From contig NZ_FMAC01000001.1 of the NCBI RefSeq assembly GCF_900094555.1, positions 434,001-498,000 of the forward strand: 64,000 nt of DNA, read 5' to 3'. This DNA is from Martinezella hainanensis (GTDB lineage Bacteria; Pseudomonadota; Alphaproteobacteria; Rhizobiales; Rhizobiaceae). Position numbers and translations under genes: made by a program. Shown in pieces: positions 9,544 to 18,755 of this stretch; position 1 is the first letter of the stretch, and each line of letters opens with the position of its first letter. Under the pieces are notes generated by a model. The model did not search any database. It was not told where the DNA came from and saw nothing but the letters and a program-made list of their open reading frames with translations.

Positions 9544-10311
9544 TCAGGCTTCCAGACTGCTCTGGAGAAGCCCCGTCAGATAATCGGCCATGACCCCTTG
9601 ACCGACGTCATCTTGAATGAGGTCGTTGCGGACCTCGATCATTACGTTATGCAGACCATTGGCAAGCCCATGCAGCTTCAAGGTATGGGTGACGCCATCT
9701 TCAGGTCCGTAAGGCTGGTTGCGCTCTGTCTGATAGAGCGGCGCTTCAGCCGCTGCATCCAGCATGTGATCGGCCAGCCAATGGTCTTCGTCATGCAGAA
9801 TGCCGAGCTCCACCGCCCGTGGTTTGCCATTATAGATCGGCGTGAAGCTGTGGATTGTCACGATCACGGTTTTTTGTCCGCGCACCGCCCGCTCCTTCAA
9901 GAGCGCCCGAATACGATCGTGAAACGGGATGTAGAGCCCTTCCGTGCGCGCCTTCCTATCCGCCTCGCCCAGATGCTGATTGCCGGGGATCGTATAGATC
10001 TCGCTCGTCTCCGGCATGGCGCCAGCGCTTTCCGGCGGCCGGTTGCAATCATAAATCAGTCGGGAGAAACGCTGAAAAACCAAGGTGGCATTCAAGCCGG
10101 CGGAAATTCCTCTTGCAACCGCGAGTGCACCCGGATCCCAGGCGATATGGCTGGAAAGCGCCTCGACGGAAAGTCCAAGATCGCCGAACCGCTCCGGAAG
10201 GGCGCGGGAGGCATGCTCGCAGACGAGCAGAACCGCACTGCTTCCGTCCGGTCTTTCGACCGCAACACAATCGCCATCCGCCTTCGTCAAAATGCCTTGC
10301 TGCGCAAGCAT
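9544..10311 (-). CDS. N-formylglutamate amidohydrolase family protein
   Basis: 255 residues. The family motifs are visible: LLVCEHAS at about 28-35, HIAWDPGA at about 55-62, RLIYDCNRP at about 84-92, and TIHSFTPIY at about 152-160. The His and Glu residues in these motifs form the zinc site in the family. The classical substrate is N-formyl-L-glutamate from histidine breakdown, but no other hut genes are nearby. In this amine-catabolic setting a related N-acyl or gamma-glutamyl substrate is possible. It is transcribed divergently from the RpiR regulator. Confidence 0.85.
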   Translation of the reverse strand: MLAQQGILTKADGDCVAVERPDGSSAVLLVCEHASRALPERFGDLGLSVEALSSHIAWDPGALAVARGISAGLNATLVFQRFSRLIYDCNRPPESAGAMPETSEIYTIPGNQHLGEADRKARTEGLYIPFHDRIRALLKERAVRGQKTVIVTIHSFTPIYNGKPRAVELGILHDEDHWLADHMLDAAAEAPLYQTERNQPYGPEDGVTHTLKLHGLANGLHNVMIEVRNDLIQDDVGQGVMADYLTGLLQSSLEA

Positions 10312-10407
10312 CGGAGACGCCCCATTGCCGATTAATAAAATGTTTACAAGAAAAGAATTCTTCAGGTTTTCGTCGCTGTCAACTGGAAACTGAAATTATT
10401 TCTTCAT

Positions 10408-10445
10408 TTGTGACATTGACTCGAATTGTGACAGCGTTGTTATAT
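10408..10445 (+). promoter_or_regulatory. Candidate promoter and operator of the RpiR regulator
   Basis: TTGACT (10416-10421) and TTATAT (10440-10445) are separated by 18 bases. The octamer TTGTGACA occurs twice in direct orientation, at 10408-10415 and 10426-10433, flanking and overlapping the -35 and spacer. Repeats placed like this suggest autoregulation by the RpiR protein or control by another regulator. Confidence 0.45.
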
Positions 10446-10491
10446 CCTGCGAGGAAAGCGGCATCAGACCGTCCCGGGGAGCAAAAATCGA

Positions 10492-11364
10492 GTGAACAAT
10501 GCGTCGAAGACAGTTTCGGACGTGATCAACGCGCGCTTTGACACGCTGACGCGCGCCGAAAAGCAGCTCGCCAAGAGCCTGTTAGACAACTACCCAGTTT
10601 CCGGGCTGGGCAGCATCACCACTGTTGCCGAGAATGCGCGGGTCTCGACCCCGACAGTTGCGCGCATGGTGCAGAAACTTGGATATAAGGGCTATCCAGA
10701 CTTCCAGGCCCATCTTCATCAAGAGGTTGAGGCGACAATCTCCAACCCGCTGACAAAGCACGATCGTTGGGCATCCAACGCGCCAGGTACACATATCCTC
10801 AATCGTTTCGCCGATGCCATCATGGGGAACCTGCGGCAGACCTTGTCCGATATCGATGTGGCGACGTTCGACGGCGTTGCAGCGCTGCTGTCGGAAAGAA
10901 AACGCGGGCTTTATTTCGTGGGTGGGCGCATCACAGGGGCGCTTGCCGAGTATTTCTTCACCCATATGCAGGTCATTCGGCCCAATACGACGCTGCTTTC
11001 TTCCAATTCGAGCGCCTGGCCGCAATATGTCCTGAACATGAATCCGGGTGATCTGCTCGTCATATTCGATATCAGGCGCTACGAGCAGGAAATGGTCAAT
11101 CTGGCCGCCGCCGCCCGCCGGCGCGGCGCCGAAATCATCGTCTTCACCGACCAATGGGCAACGCCCGCCGCCAAGCATGCGAAATACACGTTTCGCGTGC
11201 AGATCGAGGCGCCGTCCGCCTGGGATTCGTCGGTTGTCACCCTCTTCATCGTCGAAGCCCTGATCGAAGCCGTACAAAGCTCGACATGGGACGAGACAAG
11301 CGAGCGCATGAAGACACTGGAAGGTCTTTTCGAACAAACAAAGTTGTTTCGCAAGCTAAGCTGA
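10492..11364 (+). CDS. MurR/RpiR family transcriptional regulator
   Basis: 290 residues starting at GTG 10492, with GGGGA upstream. The N-terminal HTH_6 domain (about residues 1-75) reads LGSITTVAENARVSTPTVARMVQKLG, the typical helix-turn-helix. The C-terminal SIS domain (about 125-260) contains LYFVGGRITGALAEYF and later VVTLFIVEALIEAV. SIS domains usually bind a phosphosugar, but RpiR proteins beside amine or amino-acid importers are common in rhizobia. It is followed after 189 bases by the ABC importer on the same strand and is its likely regulator. Confidence 0.88.
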   Translation: MNNASKTVSDVINARFDTLTRAEKQLAKSLLDNYPVSGLGSITTVAENARVSTPTVARMVQKLGYKGYPDFQAHLHQEVEATISNPLTKHDRWASNAPGTHILNRFADAIMGNLRQTLSDIDVATFDGVAALLSERKRGLYFVGGRITGALAEYFFTHMQVIRPNTTLLSSNSSAWPQYVLNMNPGDLLVIFDIRRYEQEMVNLAAAARRRGAEIIVFTDQWATPAAKHAKYTFRVQIEAPSAWDSSVVTLFIVEALIEAVQSSTWDETSERMKTLEGLFEQTKLFRKLS

Positions 11365-11553
11365 AGGGGAATGAAAACACAAAATAACGATGCATTGAGC
11401 ATGGTGAAATACAGCGACTGTCATACTTGTCGACTAGAAGCAAAAATCGACCGCGTTTTCAGCAAACACAACGCTTTGAAGTCGTCACACAACCTTCATG
11501 TAACGTCATTAACAGCAACGCCAGACACTGAAAACCCAAAAGGAGGAAATGCA

Positions 11554-12657
11554 GTGATCTCGAAAATTCATCGTCTTCTGACAATCTCCACCGCGATGCT
11601 CGTCGCTTCGACGGCTATTGCGGCCGCAGAACCGAGCGCTGATCTCATCGCTGCCGCCAAGAAGGAAGGCACGCTGACCACCATCGCCCTGCCCCACAAC
11701 TGGTGCGGTTATGGTGACCTGATCGCTGCTTTCAAGGCGAAGTACGGCATCGAAGTGAACGAACTGAACCCGGATGCCGGTTCGGGCGATGAAGTCGAAG
11801 CAATCCGCGCCAACAAGGGCAACACCGGCCCGCAGGCTCCGGACGTGATCGACGTCGGTCTCTCCTTCGGCCCGACCGCCAAGAAGGAAGGCCTGCTGCA
11901 GCCGTACAAGGTTTCCACCTGGGATTCCATTCCGGACAGCGCCAAGGATGCCGAAGGCTACTGGTATGGCGATTACTACGGCGTTCTCTCCTTCGTCACC
12001 AACAAGGACGTCGTGAAGAACCCGCCGAAGGACTGGGCTGACCTCCTGAAGCCGGAATATGCCAACACTGTTTCGCTCGCAGGTGACCCGCGCACGTCGA
12101 ACCAGGCCGTTCAGGCAGTCTACGCCGCTGGCCTCGCTGCCGGCGAGAAGGATGCCACCAAGGTCGGTGAAGCCGGCCTCGGCTACTTCGCCAAGCTGAA
12201 CAAGGCCGGCAACTTCGTTCCGGTTATCGGCAAGTCGGCTTCGCTCGCACAGGGCGCAACCCCGATCGTTGTCGCATGGGACTATAACGGTCTTTCCTGG
12301 CGCGACAGCCTGAACGGCAACCCGCCGGTTGACGTCACCGTTCCGGCTTCGGGCGTTATCGCCGGTGTCTACGTTCAGGCGATCTCGGCTTTTGCTCCGC
12401 ATCCGAACGCTGCCAAGCTCTGGATGGAGTTCCTCTATTCCGACGAAGGCCAGATCGGCTGGCTGAAGGGCTATTGCCACCCGATCCGCTTCAACGACCT
12501 GGCGAAGAACAAGAAGGTCCCCCAGGAGCTTCTCGACAAGCTGCCGCCGGCTGCCGCCTATGAAAAGGCTGTATTCCCGACGCTCGACGAGCAGGATGCC
12601 GGCAAGGCCGCCATCACCACCAAGTGGGACTCTGTCGTCGGTTCGAACGTACAATAA
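11554..12657 (+). CDS. ABC transporter periplasmic binding protein (polyamine/iron-type)
   Basis: 367 residues from GTG 11554, with a perfect AGGAGG seven bases upstream (11541-11546). This start gives a signal peptide MISKIHRLLTISTAMLVAS..AIA; the longer frame from 11371 would bury it. The mature protein follows the family of extracellular solute-binding proteins in the PotD/FbpA group, with GTLTTIALPHNWCGYGDLI at the start and an APDVIDVGLSFGPTA segment around residue 100. The permease and ATPase types below agree with this group. The ligand cannot be read from sequence; putrescine-like amines fit the neighbouring enzymes. Confidence 0.85.
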   Translation: MISKIHRLLTISTAMLVASTAIAAAEPSADLIAAAKKEGTLTTIALPHNWCGYGDLIAAFKAKYGIEVNELNPDAGSGDEVEAIRANKGNTGPQAPDVIDVGLSFGPTAKKEGLLQPYKVSTWDSIPDSAKDAEGYWYGDYYGVLSFVTNKDVVKNPPKDWADLLKPEYANTVSLAGDPRTSNQAVQAVYAAGLAAGEKDATKVGEAGLGYFAKLNKAGNFVPVIGKSASLAQGATPIVVAWDYNGLSWRDSLNGNPPVDVTVPASGVIAGVYVQAISAFAPHPNAAKLWMEFLYSDEGQIGWLKGYCHPIRFNDLAKNKKVPQELLDKLPPAAAYEKAVFPTLDEQDAGKAAITTKWDSVVGSNVQ

Positions 12658-12671
12658 TTTGACCTGACATG

Positions 12672-12706
12672 ACCTCCCCGCTTCGGCGGGGAGGTTTCCG
12701 TTTTTC
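12672..12706 (+). terminator. Intra-operon stem-loop (attenuating terminator)
   Basis: ACCTCCCCGC (12672-12681) and GCGGGGAGGT (12686-12695) form a perfect 10-bp stem with a TTCG tetraloop, followed by an interrupted T run at 12696-12705. It lies between the binding-protein gene and the first permease gene. Such elements stop part of the transcription or protect the upstream mRNA, giving more binding protein than membrane subunits. Confidence 0.8.
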
Positions 12707-12729
12707 TGACGCCGCGGATTGGGCCAATC

Positions 12730-13623
12730 ATGAGCATCGTCACAACATCGACAGTCAGTTCCACTCCCATGATCAACAAGCGTGTGGTTGTCGACTGGCT
12801 GGGCATAGCGCCCTTCCTGATCTTCGCGCTGCTGTTCCTGATTCTCCCGACGATCTATCTGATCGCAGGCGCCTTTCTAACGCCCGACGGCAGCCTGACG
12901 CTGAAGAATATCGGCGATCTTTTCACCAAATCGATCTGGGATTCATACTGGATCAGCATCAAGGTCTCGGTTGCATCTTCTCTTGGTGGCGCGCTGATCG
13001 GCTTCTACCTTGCATGGGCCTTGGTGATGGGCGGCTTGCCGAGCTGGGTACGCCATACGTTCCTGACCTTTTCCGGCGTCGCCTCCAACTTTGCCGGCGT
13101 GCCACTGGCATTCGCATTCATCGCCACGATCGGCCGCCTCGGCCTCGTCACCGTGTTGATGAGAGACTGGCTGGGCTTCAATCTCTATGCGACGGGCTTC
13201 AATCTCTACAGCTTCATCGGCCTGACCGTCACCTACATGTATTTTCAGATCCCGCTGATGGTGCTGATCATCACGCCTGCTCTGGACGGCATGAAGAAGG
13301 AATGGCGCGAAGCCGCCTCCATCCTTGGAGCGACCAATCGGCAATATTGGCTCATGGTGGCATTCCCCATCCTCTGGCCGAGCTTGCTTGGCACGACCCT
13401 ACTGCTCTTCGCCAACGCCTTCGGCGCGATCGCGACTGCAATCGCCCTGACCGGCAGCTCGCTGAACATCATCCCGATCCAGCTCTACGCGCAGATCCGC
13501 GGTGACGTCCTGCACAACGCCAATCTCGGCTATGCGATGGCCCTCGGCATGATCGTCATCACCGGTATTTCCAACGTCATTTACATCATCATGCGCATGC
13601 GCGCAGAACGGTGGCAGAAATGA
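12730..13623 (+). CDS. ABC transporter permease (first subunit)
   Basis: 297 residues with six predicted membrane helices. The first (WLGIAPFLIFALLFLILP) is followed by a periplasmic loop with TPDGSLTLKNIGDLF. The EAA-type coupling loop is visible as EWREAASILGATNRQYWLMV around residue 195, which contacts the ATPase. Sequence style is that of the PotB/FbpB (2-domain iron/polyamine) permeases. Its stop overlaps the start of the second permease by ATGA at 13620-13623. Confidence 0.88.
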   Translation: MSIVTTSTVSSTPMINKRVVVDWLGIAPFLIFALLFLILPTIYLIAGAFLTPDGSLTLKNIGDLFTKSIWDSYWISIKVSVASSLGGALIGFYLAWALVMGGLPSWVRHTFLTFSGVASNFAGVPLAFAFIATIGRLGLVTVLMRDWLGFNLYATGFNLYSFIGLTVTYMYFQIPLMVLIITPALDGMKKEWREAASILGATNRQYWLMVAFPILWPSLLGTTLLLFANAFGAIATAIALTGSSLNIIPIQLYAQIRGDVLHNANLGYAMALGMIVITGISNVIYIIMRMRAERWQK

Positions 13624-14408
13624 AGCTGCAGAAATTCTTCGCCTGGATCGCGGTCGTCATCGGCGCCATCTATTTCATCGTTCCGCTCATCGGCACGCTG
13701 GAATTCTCGCTGCGCATGCGCCGCGACGCCTATAGTTTCGACGCCTACGCATCGGTCTTTTCCGATGCGCACTTCCTCTATGCGTTCGGCTATTCCATGC
13801 TCATGGCCGTGCTGACCATCATCGTCGGCATGCTGCTCGTCGTGCCCACGGCCTATTGGGTCCGGCTTCGCCTGCCGCAGCTGCGCCCGATCGTCGAATT
13901 CATCACGCTGATGCCGCTCGTCATCCCGGCAATCGTCATCGTCTTCGGCTATCTGCGCCTCTACAATTCGTCGTCCATCCTGCCCCTAACAGGCTTCGAG
14001 CAGACCACGAACTTCCTTCTCGTTTGCTCCTATATTGTCTTGTCGCTCCCCTATATGTATCGTTCGGTCGATACGGCGATGCGCACGATCGATGTCGGCA
14101 CCCTGACGGAAGCGGCGGAAAGCCTTGGCGCGAAGTGGACGACCATCATGTTCCGCTGCATCTTCCCCAATGTCATGAGCGGCGTTCTCTCCGGCGCCTT
14201 CATCACACTGGCGATCGTCATGGGCGAATTCACGATGGCGTCATTGCTCAATCGGCCGGCTTTCGGCCCTTACATGCAGCTCGTCGGCGCCAACCAGGCT
14301 TACCAGTCCTCGGCACTGGCCATCATCGCGCTTGCAGTGACCTGGCTCAGCATGGGCTTTCTGCAGCTCGTTTCCCGCTTCTCCAAATTGGCTCCGGTTA
14401 AGGCGTAA
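13620..14408 (+). CDS. ABC transporter permease (second subunit)
   Basis: 262 residues from ATG 13620; a GTG at 13611 is an alternative, but the ATGA overlap favours the ATG. Six membrane helices are visible. The EAA loop reads LTEAAESLGAKWTTIMFRCIFPNV around residue 160. It matches the PotC type and pairs with the preceding permease to form the channel of the importer. The ATPase gene follows after 11 bases. Confidence 0.88.
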   Translation: MKLQKFFAWIAVVIGAIYFIVPLIGTLEFSLRMRRDAYSFDAYASVFSDAHFLYAFGYSMLMAVLTIIVGMLLVVPTAYWVRLRLPQLRPIVEFITLMPLVIPAIVIVFGYLRLYNSSSILPLTGFEQTTNFLLVCSYIVLSLPYMYRSVDTAMRTIDVGTLTEAAESLGAKWTTIMFRCIFPNVMSGVLSGAFITLAIVMGEFTMASLLNRPAFGPYMQLVGANQAYQSSALAIIALAVTWLSMGFLQLVSRFSKLAPVKA

Positions 14409-14419
14409 GGCTTCTCACC

Positions 14420-15481
14420 ATGGCTTTTCTCGAACTCACCCACATCAAGAAGTCCTTCGGCGACGTCCACGTCGTTCACGATTTCAACATGAACATCGAA
14501 AAAGGAGAATTCATCTCCTTCCTCGGACCATCGGGCTGCGGCAAGACGACCGTGCTGCGGATGATCGCCGGTTTCGAAAATCCTACCGCCGGCACCCTGT
14601 CGATCAACGGCAAGGATCAACGGGCGTTGAAACCGAACCAGCGCAATATCGGCATGGTATTCCAGGCCTATGCTCTGTTTCCGAACATGACGGTGCATGA
14701 CAACGTCGCCTTCGGCCTCAAGGTCGCCGGCATGGCGAAGCCCGACATCGACAAGCGCGTCAAGGAGATGCTTGCCCTCATCAAGCTCGATCATCTCGCC
14801 GGCCGCTACCCCTACCAGATGTCCGGCGGCCAGCAGCAGCGCGTGGCGCTCGCCCGCGCCATCGCCGTCAAGCCGCAGGTCCTCCTGCTTGACGAGCCGC
14901 TTTCGGCCCTCGACGCCAAGATCCGCATCTCGCTGCGCGAGGAAATCCGCGCCATCCAGCAGCAGCTCGGCATCACCACGGTTTTCGTCACACACGATCA
15001 GGAAGAAGCTCTGTCCATCTCCGACCGTATCGTCGTCATGAATGCCGGCCGTGCCGACCAGATCGGCACGCCTTTCGAAATCTACAACACGCCGGCAACC
15101 CGCTTTGTCGCGTCCTTCGTCGGTACGCTGAACCTGATCGAAGGCAAGGTCATCGATCCGGACAGCAATCGCATCATGATTGGCGATCAGGGCGTCACCC
15201 TGAAGCAGTCGGTCACGGCCTACAAGCCGGGCGATACCGTATCGCTCGCCCTGCGTCCGGAAGCCGGCTCTCTGGCGGAATCGGCCAAGGGCGACACGGC
15301 GCTGACCGGCGAAGTCTCCTCGGCGCACTTCCTGGGTTCGGTCATTCGCACCCGCATGAATGTCGCTGGCAACACGATTTCCTTCGACATGTTCAACAGC
15401 CCGGGGATGATGCCTCCGAGCGTTGGCGAGAAGGTGACGCTGCGCTTCGCCTCGTCCGACCTGCTCGTCATTCAGGATTGA
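14420..15481 (+). CDS. ABC transporter ATP-binding protein (PotA-type)
   Basis: 353 residues. Walker A GPSGCGKTT is at residues 36-44, the Q-loop in MVFQAYALFPNM near 82, the ABC signature MSGGQQQRVA at 134-143, Walker B VLLLDEP at 154-160, and the switch His in FVTHDQ at about 192. A C-terminal TOBE-like beta domain (about 270-353, with LRPEAGSL) is typical of polyamine, iron and sugar importers. It drives the importer encoded by the three preceding genes and ends the operon just before a strong terminator. Confidence 0.93.
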   Translation: MAFLELTHIKKSFGDVHVVHDFNMNIEKGEFISFLGPSGCGKTTVLRMIAGFENPTAGTLSINGKDQRALKPNQRNIGMVFQAYALFPNMTVHDNVAFGLKVAGMAKPDIDKRVKEMLALIKLDHLAGRYPYQMSGGQQQRVALARAIAVKPQVLLLDEPLSALDAKIRISLREEIRAIQQQLGITTVFVTHDQEEALSISDRIVVMNAGRADQIGTPFEIYNTPATRFVASFVGTLNLIEGKVIDPDSNRIMIGDQGVTLKQSVTAYKPGDTVSLALRPEAGSLAESAKGDTALTGEVSSAHFLGSVIRTRMNVAGNTISFDMFNSPGMMPPSVGEKVTLRFASSDLLVIQD

Positions 15482-15525
15482 GAATGGCCCCTGCGCCGCA
15501 GGTAAACTTTGAAAAATTATTCGCA

Positions 15526-15553
15526 AACGCCGGGTCAAAAGCCCGGCGTTTTT
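15526..15553 (+). terminator. Rho-independent terminator of the ABC importer operon
   Basis: AACGCCGGG (15526-15534) pairs with CCCGGCGTT (15542-15550) around a 7-nt loop and runs into TTTTT at 15549-15553. It separates the importer operon from the riboswitch-controlled gene that follows. Confidence 0.88.
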
Positions 15554-15555
15554 CT

Positions 15556-15585
15556 TTGATTTCCATGAGGGAAAGCATCTATAGT
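15556..15585 (+). promoter_or_regulatory. Sigma-70-type promoter of the FMN riboswitch transcript
   Basis: TTGATT (15556-15561) and TATAGT (15580-15585) are 18 bases apart. They are placed so that transcription would start at about 15592, exactly at the 5' edge of the riboswitch aptamer and directly after the upstream terminator. Confidence 0.65.
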
Positions 15586-15591
15586 CCACGC

Positions 15592-15735
15592 GTTCTCAGG
15601 GCGGGGTGCAATTCCCCACCGGCGGTATGGGGATCTTCCCCGAGCCCGCGAGCGCCTTCCGAGCTTTCGGAAGGGTCAGCAGATCCGGTGAGATGCCGGA
15701 GCCGACGGTATAGTCCGGATGGAAGAGAGCAAGCA
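15592..15735 (+). ncRNA. FMN riboswitch (RFN element)
   Basis: The conserved FMN aptamer is clearly readable. The 5' half has CTCAGGGCGGGGTGCAATTC followed by CCCACCGGCGGTA (15595-15627). A variable arm follows (about 15640-15680, GCGCCTTCCGAGC..GGAAGG). The 3' half has CAGATCCGGTGAGATGCCGG (15679-15698), then AGCCGACGGTATAGTCCGG and GGAAGAGAGC. Downstream, before the ribH start, are two further hairpin-forming stretches: CTCC..GGAG at about 15747-15761, and CAAGGG (15785-15790) with CCCTTG (15805-15810) just ahead of the ribosome-binding site. They could form the expression platform. FMN binding should lower ribH expression. Confidence 0.95.
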
Positions 15736-15811
15736 GGGTCGCACCTCCTCCGTACGGGGAGTGCCGCGTTCATGCGTGTTCGCCCAAGGGATAATTGACA
15801 ACAACCCTTGA

Positions 15812-16300
<489 letters not shown>

Positions 16301-16307
16301 CCAGCAT

Positions 16308-16341
16308 GGTGGAGGCGCAGCGAAAGCCCGCCTCCACCTTT
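16308..16341 (+). terminator. Terminator after ribH
   Basis: GGTGGAGGCG (16308-16317) and CGCCTCCACC (16329-16338) form a perfect 10-bp stem with an 11-nt loop followed by TTT. The short T run makes it a modest terminator. The next gene on the same strand starts 21 bases after the stem. Confidence 0.65.
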
Positions 16342-16358
16342 AAAAGGGAGAAACGTCA

Positions 16359-16709
16359 GTGACCGTCCTACGCATCATCCCGAACCTGCCTACCGCCGAT
16401 CCCGCCACGGCCCGTCTTTTCTACCAAGACCTGCTCGGCCTCGATATCGTCATGGATCACGGCTGGATCGTCACCTTCGCGTCCGAAGCGGCAACAATAC
16501 CGCAGATCAGCGTTGCCAGCGAAGGCGGTTCGGGAACGCTCGTCCCCGATCTCTCCATCGAAGTCGATAATGTCGACGCGCTCTATCAGCGCGCCACCTC
16601 CATGGGCTTCGGAATATTGTATGACCTGACAGACGAACCCTGGGGTGTCCGCCGGTTCTATGTCCGCGATCCCTTCGGCAAGGTCGTCAATATCCTGTCC
16701 CATCGCTGA
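16359..16709 (+). CDS. VOC superfamily (glyoxalase/bleomycin-resistance-like) protein
   Basis: 116 residues from GTG 16359, with GGGAG at 16346-16350. A single vicinal-oxygen-chelate domain is present: it starts with RIIPNLPTADPATARLFYQD and ends with WGVRRFYVRDPFGKVVNIL, the canonical C-terminal strand carrying the metal-coordinating acidic residue position. It is therefore a metal-dependent lyase, dioxygenase or binding protein, with substrate unknown. It follows ribH closely but is separated from it by a stem-loop. Confidence 0.8.
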   Translation: MTVLRIIPNLPTADPATARLFYQDLLGLDIVMDHGWIVTFASEAATIPQISVASEGGSGTLVPDLSIEVDNVDALYQRATSMGFGILYDLTDEPWGVRRFYVRDPFGKVVNILSHR

Positions 16710-16753
16710 TACGGAGCGCGGCGCTCCAAATGGGCAGACCCGCCGCAACCTTG

Positions 16754-17482
16754 CTATCGCAGATCGAGATTGAATGTGGTGCGTTCAGCCGGCCAGACCG
16801 ATTCCGAATAGGTGATCGGCACCCTGTCGGTATCCGCATCCACCTTGCGCGTCACCAGCAGCGGCGCGGATTTCGGCTGGCGCAGGATCCGTGCCTCGTC
16901 CGCCGTCGGCATGCGCGCCTCGATCTCCGTTGACAAGCGCTCATAGTCGGTGACGCCATAGCTGGCGAGTGCCGCCGAGATCGTCGCATGCTGCAATCTG
17001 GCCTTGTCGAAATCGGGAAAACGTTCGGCCGGATAATAGGAATCGCCCAATTCGACCGGAATGCCATCAGCCGTCATGACGCCGCGACGATGGATGACCA
17101 TTACCCCAACTGCCAGCTTCAGATAGCTGGCAACGCGTTCCGTCGCCGGCACGATCTCATGGACGAGCAACTCGCCACCCGGCTCGAAACCCTGCTCGAT
17201 CAGGTTCTTGTGAAAGCGCGTGCGCTTCGACAGCGTATAGTCGAGCACGCCCCTGTGAACGAAGGTTCCCCGTCCCTGCTCGGCACGTACCAGCCCACGC
17301 TGTTCCAGATGGCCCAGCGCCTGACGCACGGTGAACCGACTGACGCCGAAGCGCTGCATCATCTCGGGCTCGGTCGGCAATTTCTCTCCGGGCGCGAAAG
17401 TCCCGGCGGCAATATCAGCCGCCAGGATCTCGCCGATCTGATGCCAGAGGGCGCTGCCGCCCTTGCGGTCGATCGTCTCCAT
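16754..17482 (-). CDS. GntR/HutC family transcriptional regulator (PhnF-like)
   Basis: 242 residues. A winged helix occupies about residues 10-78 (LPTEPEMMQRFGVSRFTVRQ, then GLVRAEQGRGTFV). A UTRA effector domain follows (about 90-240), with RTRFHKNLIEQGFEPGGELL at its start. The arrangement and the UTRA start resemble PhnF-type regulators of phosphonate genes, but no phosphonate genes are in the window, so the target is unresolved. Its start lies two bases from the end of the methyltransferase gene on the same strand, so the two may be co-transcribed. Confidence 0.8.
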   Translation of the reverse strand: METIDRKGGSALWHQIGEILAADIAAGTFAPGEKLPTEPEMMQRFGVSRFTVRQALGHLEQRGLVRAEQGRGTFVHRGVLDYTLSKRTRFHKNLIEQGFEPGGELLVHEIVPATERVASYLKLAVGVMVIHRRGVMTADGIPVELGDSYYPAERFPDFDKARLQHATISAALASYGVTDYERLSTEIEARMPTADEARILRQPKSAPLLVTRKVDADTDRVPITYSESVWPAERTTFNLDLR

Positions 17483-17483
17483 G

Positions 17484-18170
17484 TCAGATGCGCTTCTCGA
17501 GCCGGAACAACAGCTTGTATTCGGCCGGATAGCTCAAGGCGTCGAGAATGCTCGGATAATATTTGCGGTCCTTGGTTGCGCGCACAAAACCGTCATAGCC
17601 GAAACGCCTGACAGAAACATCGAAGCCGGCAGCCGTGAACGCCTCGATATAGTCCTGCGGAGAGCGATCCTGCATCGGCGCATTGCTGTTGTTGCCGATA
17701 AGCTCAAGCCATTTCGGCCAAAGCGGCATTTCATTGTGGCAGCCGGTTACAGCGTAGTAGACGCCCCCATTGCGCATGGCACGGAACATCCCCTCGGCAT
17801 GCTCTTTCAGTTGCGGTAGCAGATAGATCACCTCATAGCTGAAGGCGACGTCGAAGCGATCGGCGAAAGGCGCCAGATCGGTCGTTACGTGAAACTGGAG
17901 CGGCATGTTGCCGACAGCTTCGACGGCAGCCGCCACGGATTCCGAGGCGATGTCGATGCCGACACCACGGCGGAACGGCCGCATGGCATGAAGCAGTCGC
18001 AGAAAGCCGCCCCGGTTGCAGCCGAAGTCCAGGACAGTCTTCGAGGAGAAGTCGCGCTCCGGTATCGTCTCGATAAAATGCCGCCAATAAGGACTGTGCG
18101 ATTCCGCCATTGCGGCGTCGCCCTGCGGTTCCTTGTGCCAGGTTGCGTAAGTGGAGGCTGCGTTTGTCAT
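17484..18170 (-). CDS. SAM-dependent class I methyltransferase
   Basis: 228 residues. Motif I VLDFGCNRGGFLRLL lies around residues 47-61 and binds S-adenosylmethionine. GVGIDIASESVAAA (about 70-83) is the acidic post-I segment, and DVAFSYEVIYLLPQL (about 110) resembles motif II. No targeting signal or extra domain is seen. It precedes the GntR gene by only one base, suggesting one transcript. The methyl acceptor cannot be inferred. Confidence 0.82.
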   Translation of the reverse strand: MTNAASTYATWHKEPQGDAAMAESHSPYWRHFIETIPERDFSSKTVLDFGCNRGGFLRLLHAMRPFRRGVGIDIASESVAAAVEAVGNMPLQFHVTTDLAPFADRFDVAFSYEVIYLLPQLKEHAEGMFRAMRNGGVYYAVTGCHNEMPLWPKWLELIGNNSNAPMQDRSPQDYIEAFTAAGFDVSVRRFGYDGFVRATKDRKYYPSILDALSYPAEYKLLFRLEKRI

Positions 18171-18289
18171 GATGGGCTCGCTGTTGGAGTTGACTGAACC
18201 CTTGATAGCGAAGTCCCATGACAGCCGTATGAATTCGTCCGGACGACCGGACTAGTGGCGACAATCTTCTAATCGTGATCGGCCCTCGC

Positions 18290-18685
18290 CTACTGCAGGC
18301 AATCCACCATCCATTGCACGCCGAACCGATCCGTCAGCTTGCCGTAATAGCTACCCCAAGGCTGGACGGCGAGCAGCGTCGTCACTGTGCCGCCTTCAGC
18401 CAATCGGGCAAACATCCTGTCAGTGCTCTCTCGGTCATCCATCATGAGCATATGGGCGGAACCTCGCATCGGCTCTGCGTCGTGATTGTCCGAGGCGAAG
18501 AACATGACGCCTGGTCCTTCAAAGCGAGCATGCATTACACTGCCACGCATTGCCTCGTGGGCAAGCGGTATCCCATCCGCACCGTGCCGGATCAACAGCG
18601 TCACCTGGCCAAGCCCGCAGGTCGCATAAAAGGCAAGCGCGTCCTCACAATGCGTCGTGAAAAACAGATAATTGGCGAGTTGCAT
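18290..18685 (-). CDS. PhnB-like VOC family protein
   Basis: 131 residues from ATG 18683-18685 (MQLANYLFF), which has GGGAGG six bases upstream; the longer frame to 18721 has no support. It has the PhnB/'3-demethylubiquinone methyltransferase-like' VOC layout: YLFFTTHCEDALAFYATCGLG at the start, a VMFFASDN strand, and the end WGSYYGKLTDRFGVQWMVD. Activity is unknown; most members are stress- or antibiotic-related or uncharacterised. Confidence 0.82.
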   Translation of the reverse strand: MQLANYLFFTTHCEDALAFYATCGLGQVTLLIRHGADGIPLAHEAMRGSVMHARFEGPGVMFFASDNHDAEPMRGSAHMLMMDDRESTDRMFARLAEGGTVTTLLAVQPWGSYYGKLTDRFGVQWMVDCLQ

Positions 18686-18755
18686 CTCCTGCCTCCCCTT
18701 GTTGCCGAACGAGCGGCCCACGCGGCCGCCCGGTATTGTTACCGATTAACTCATC

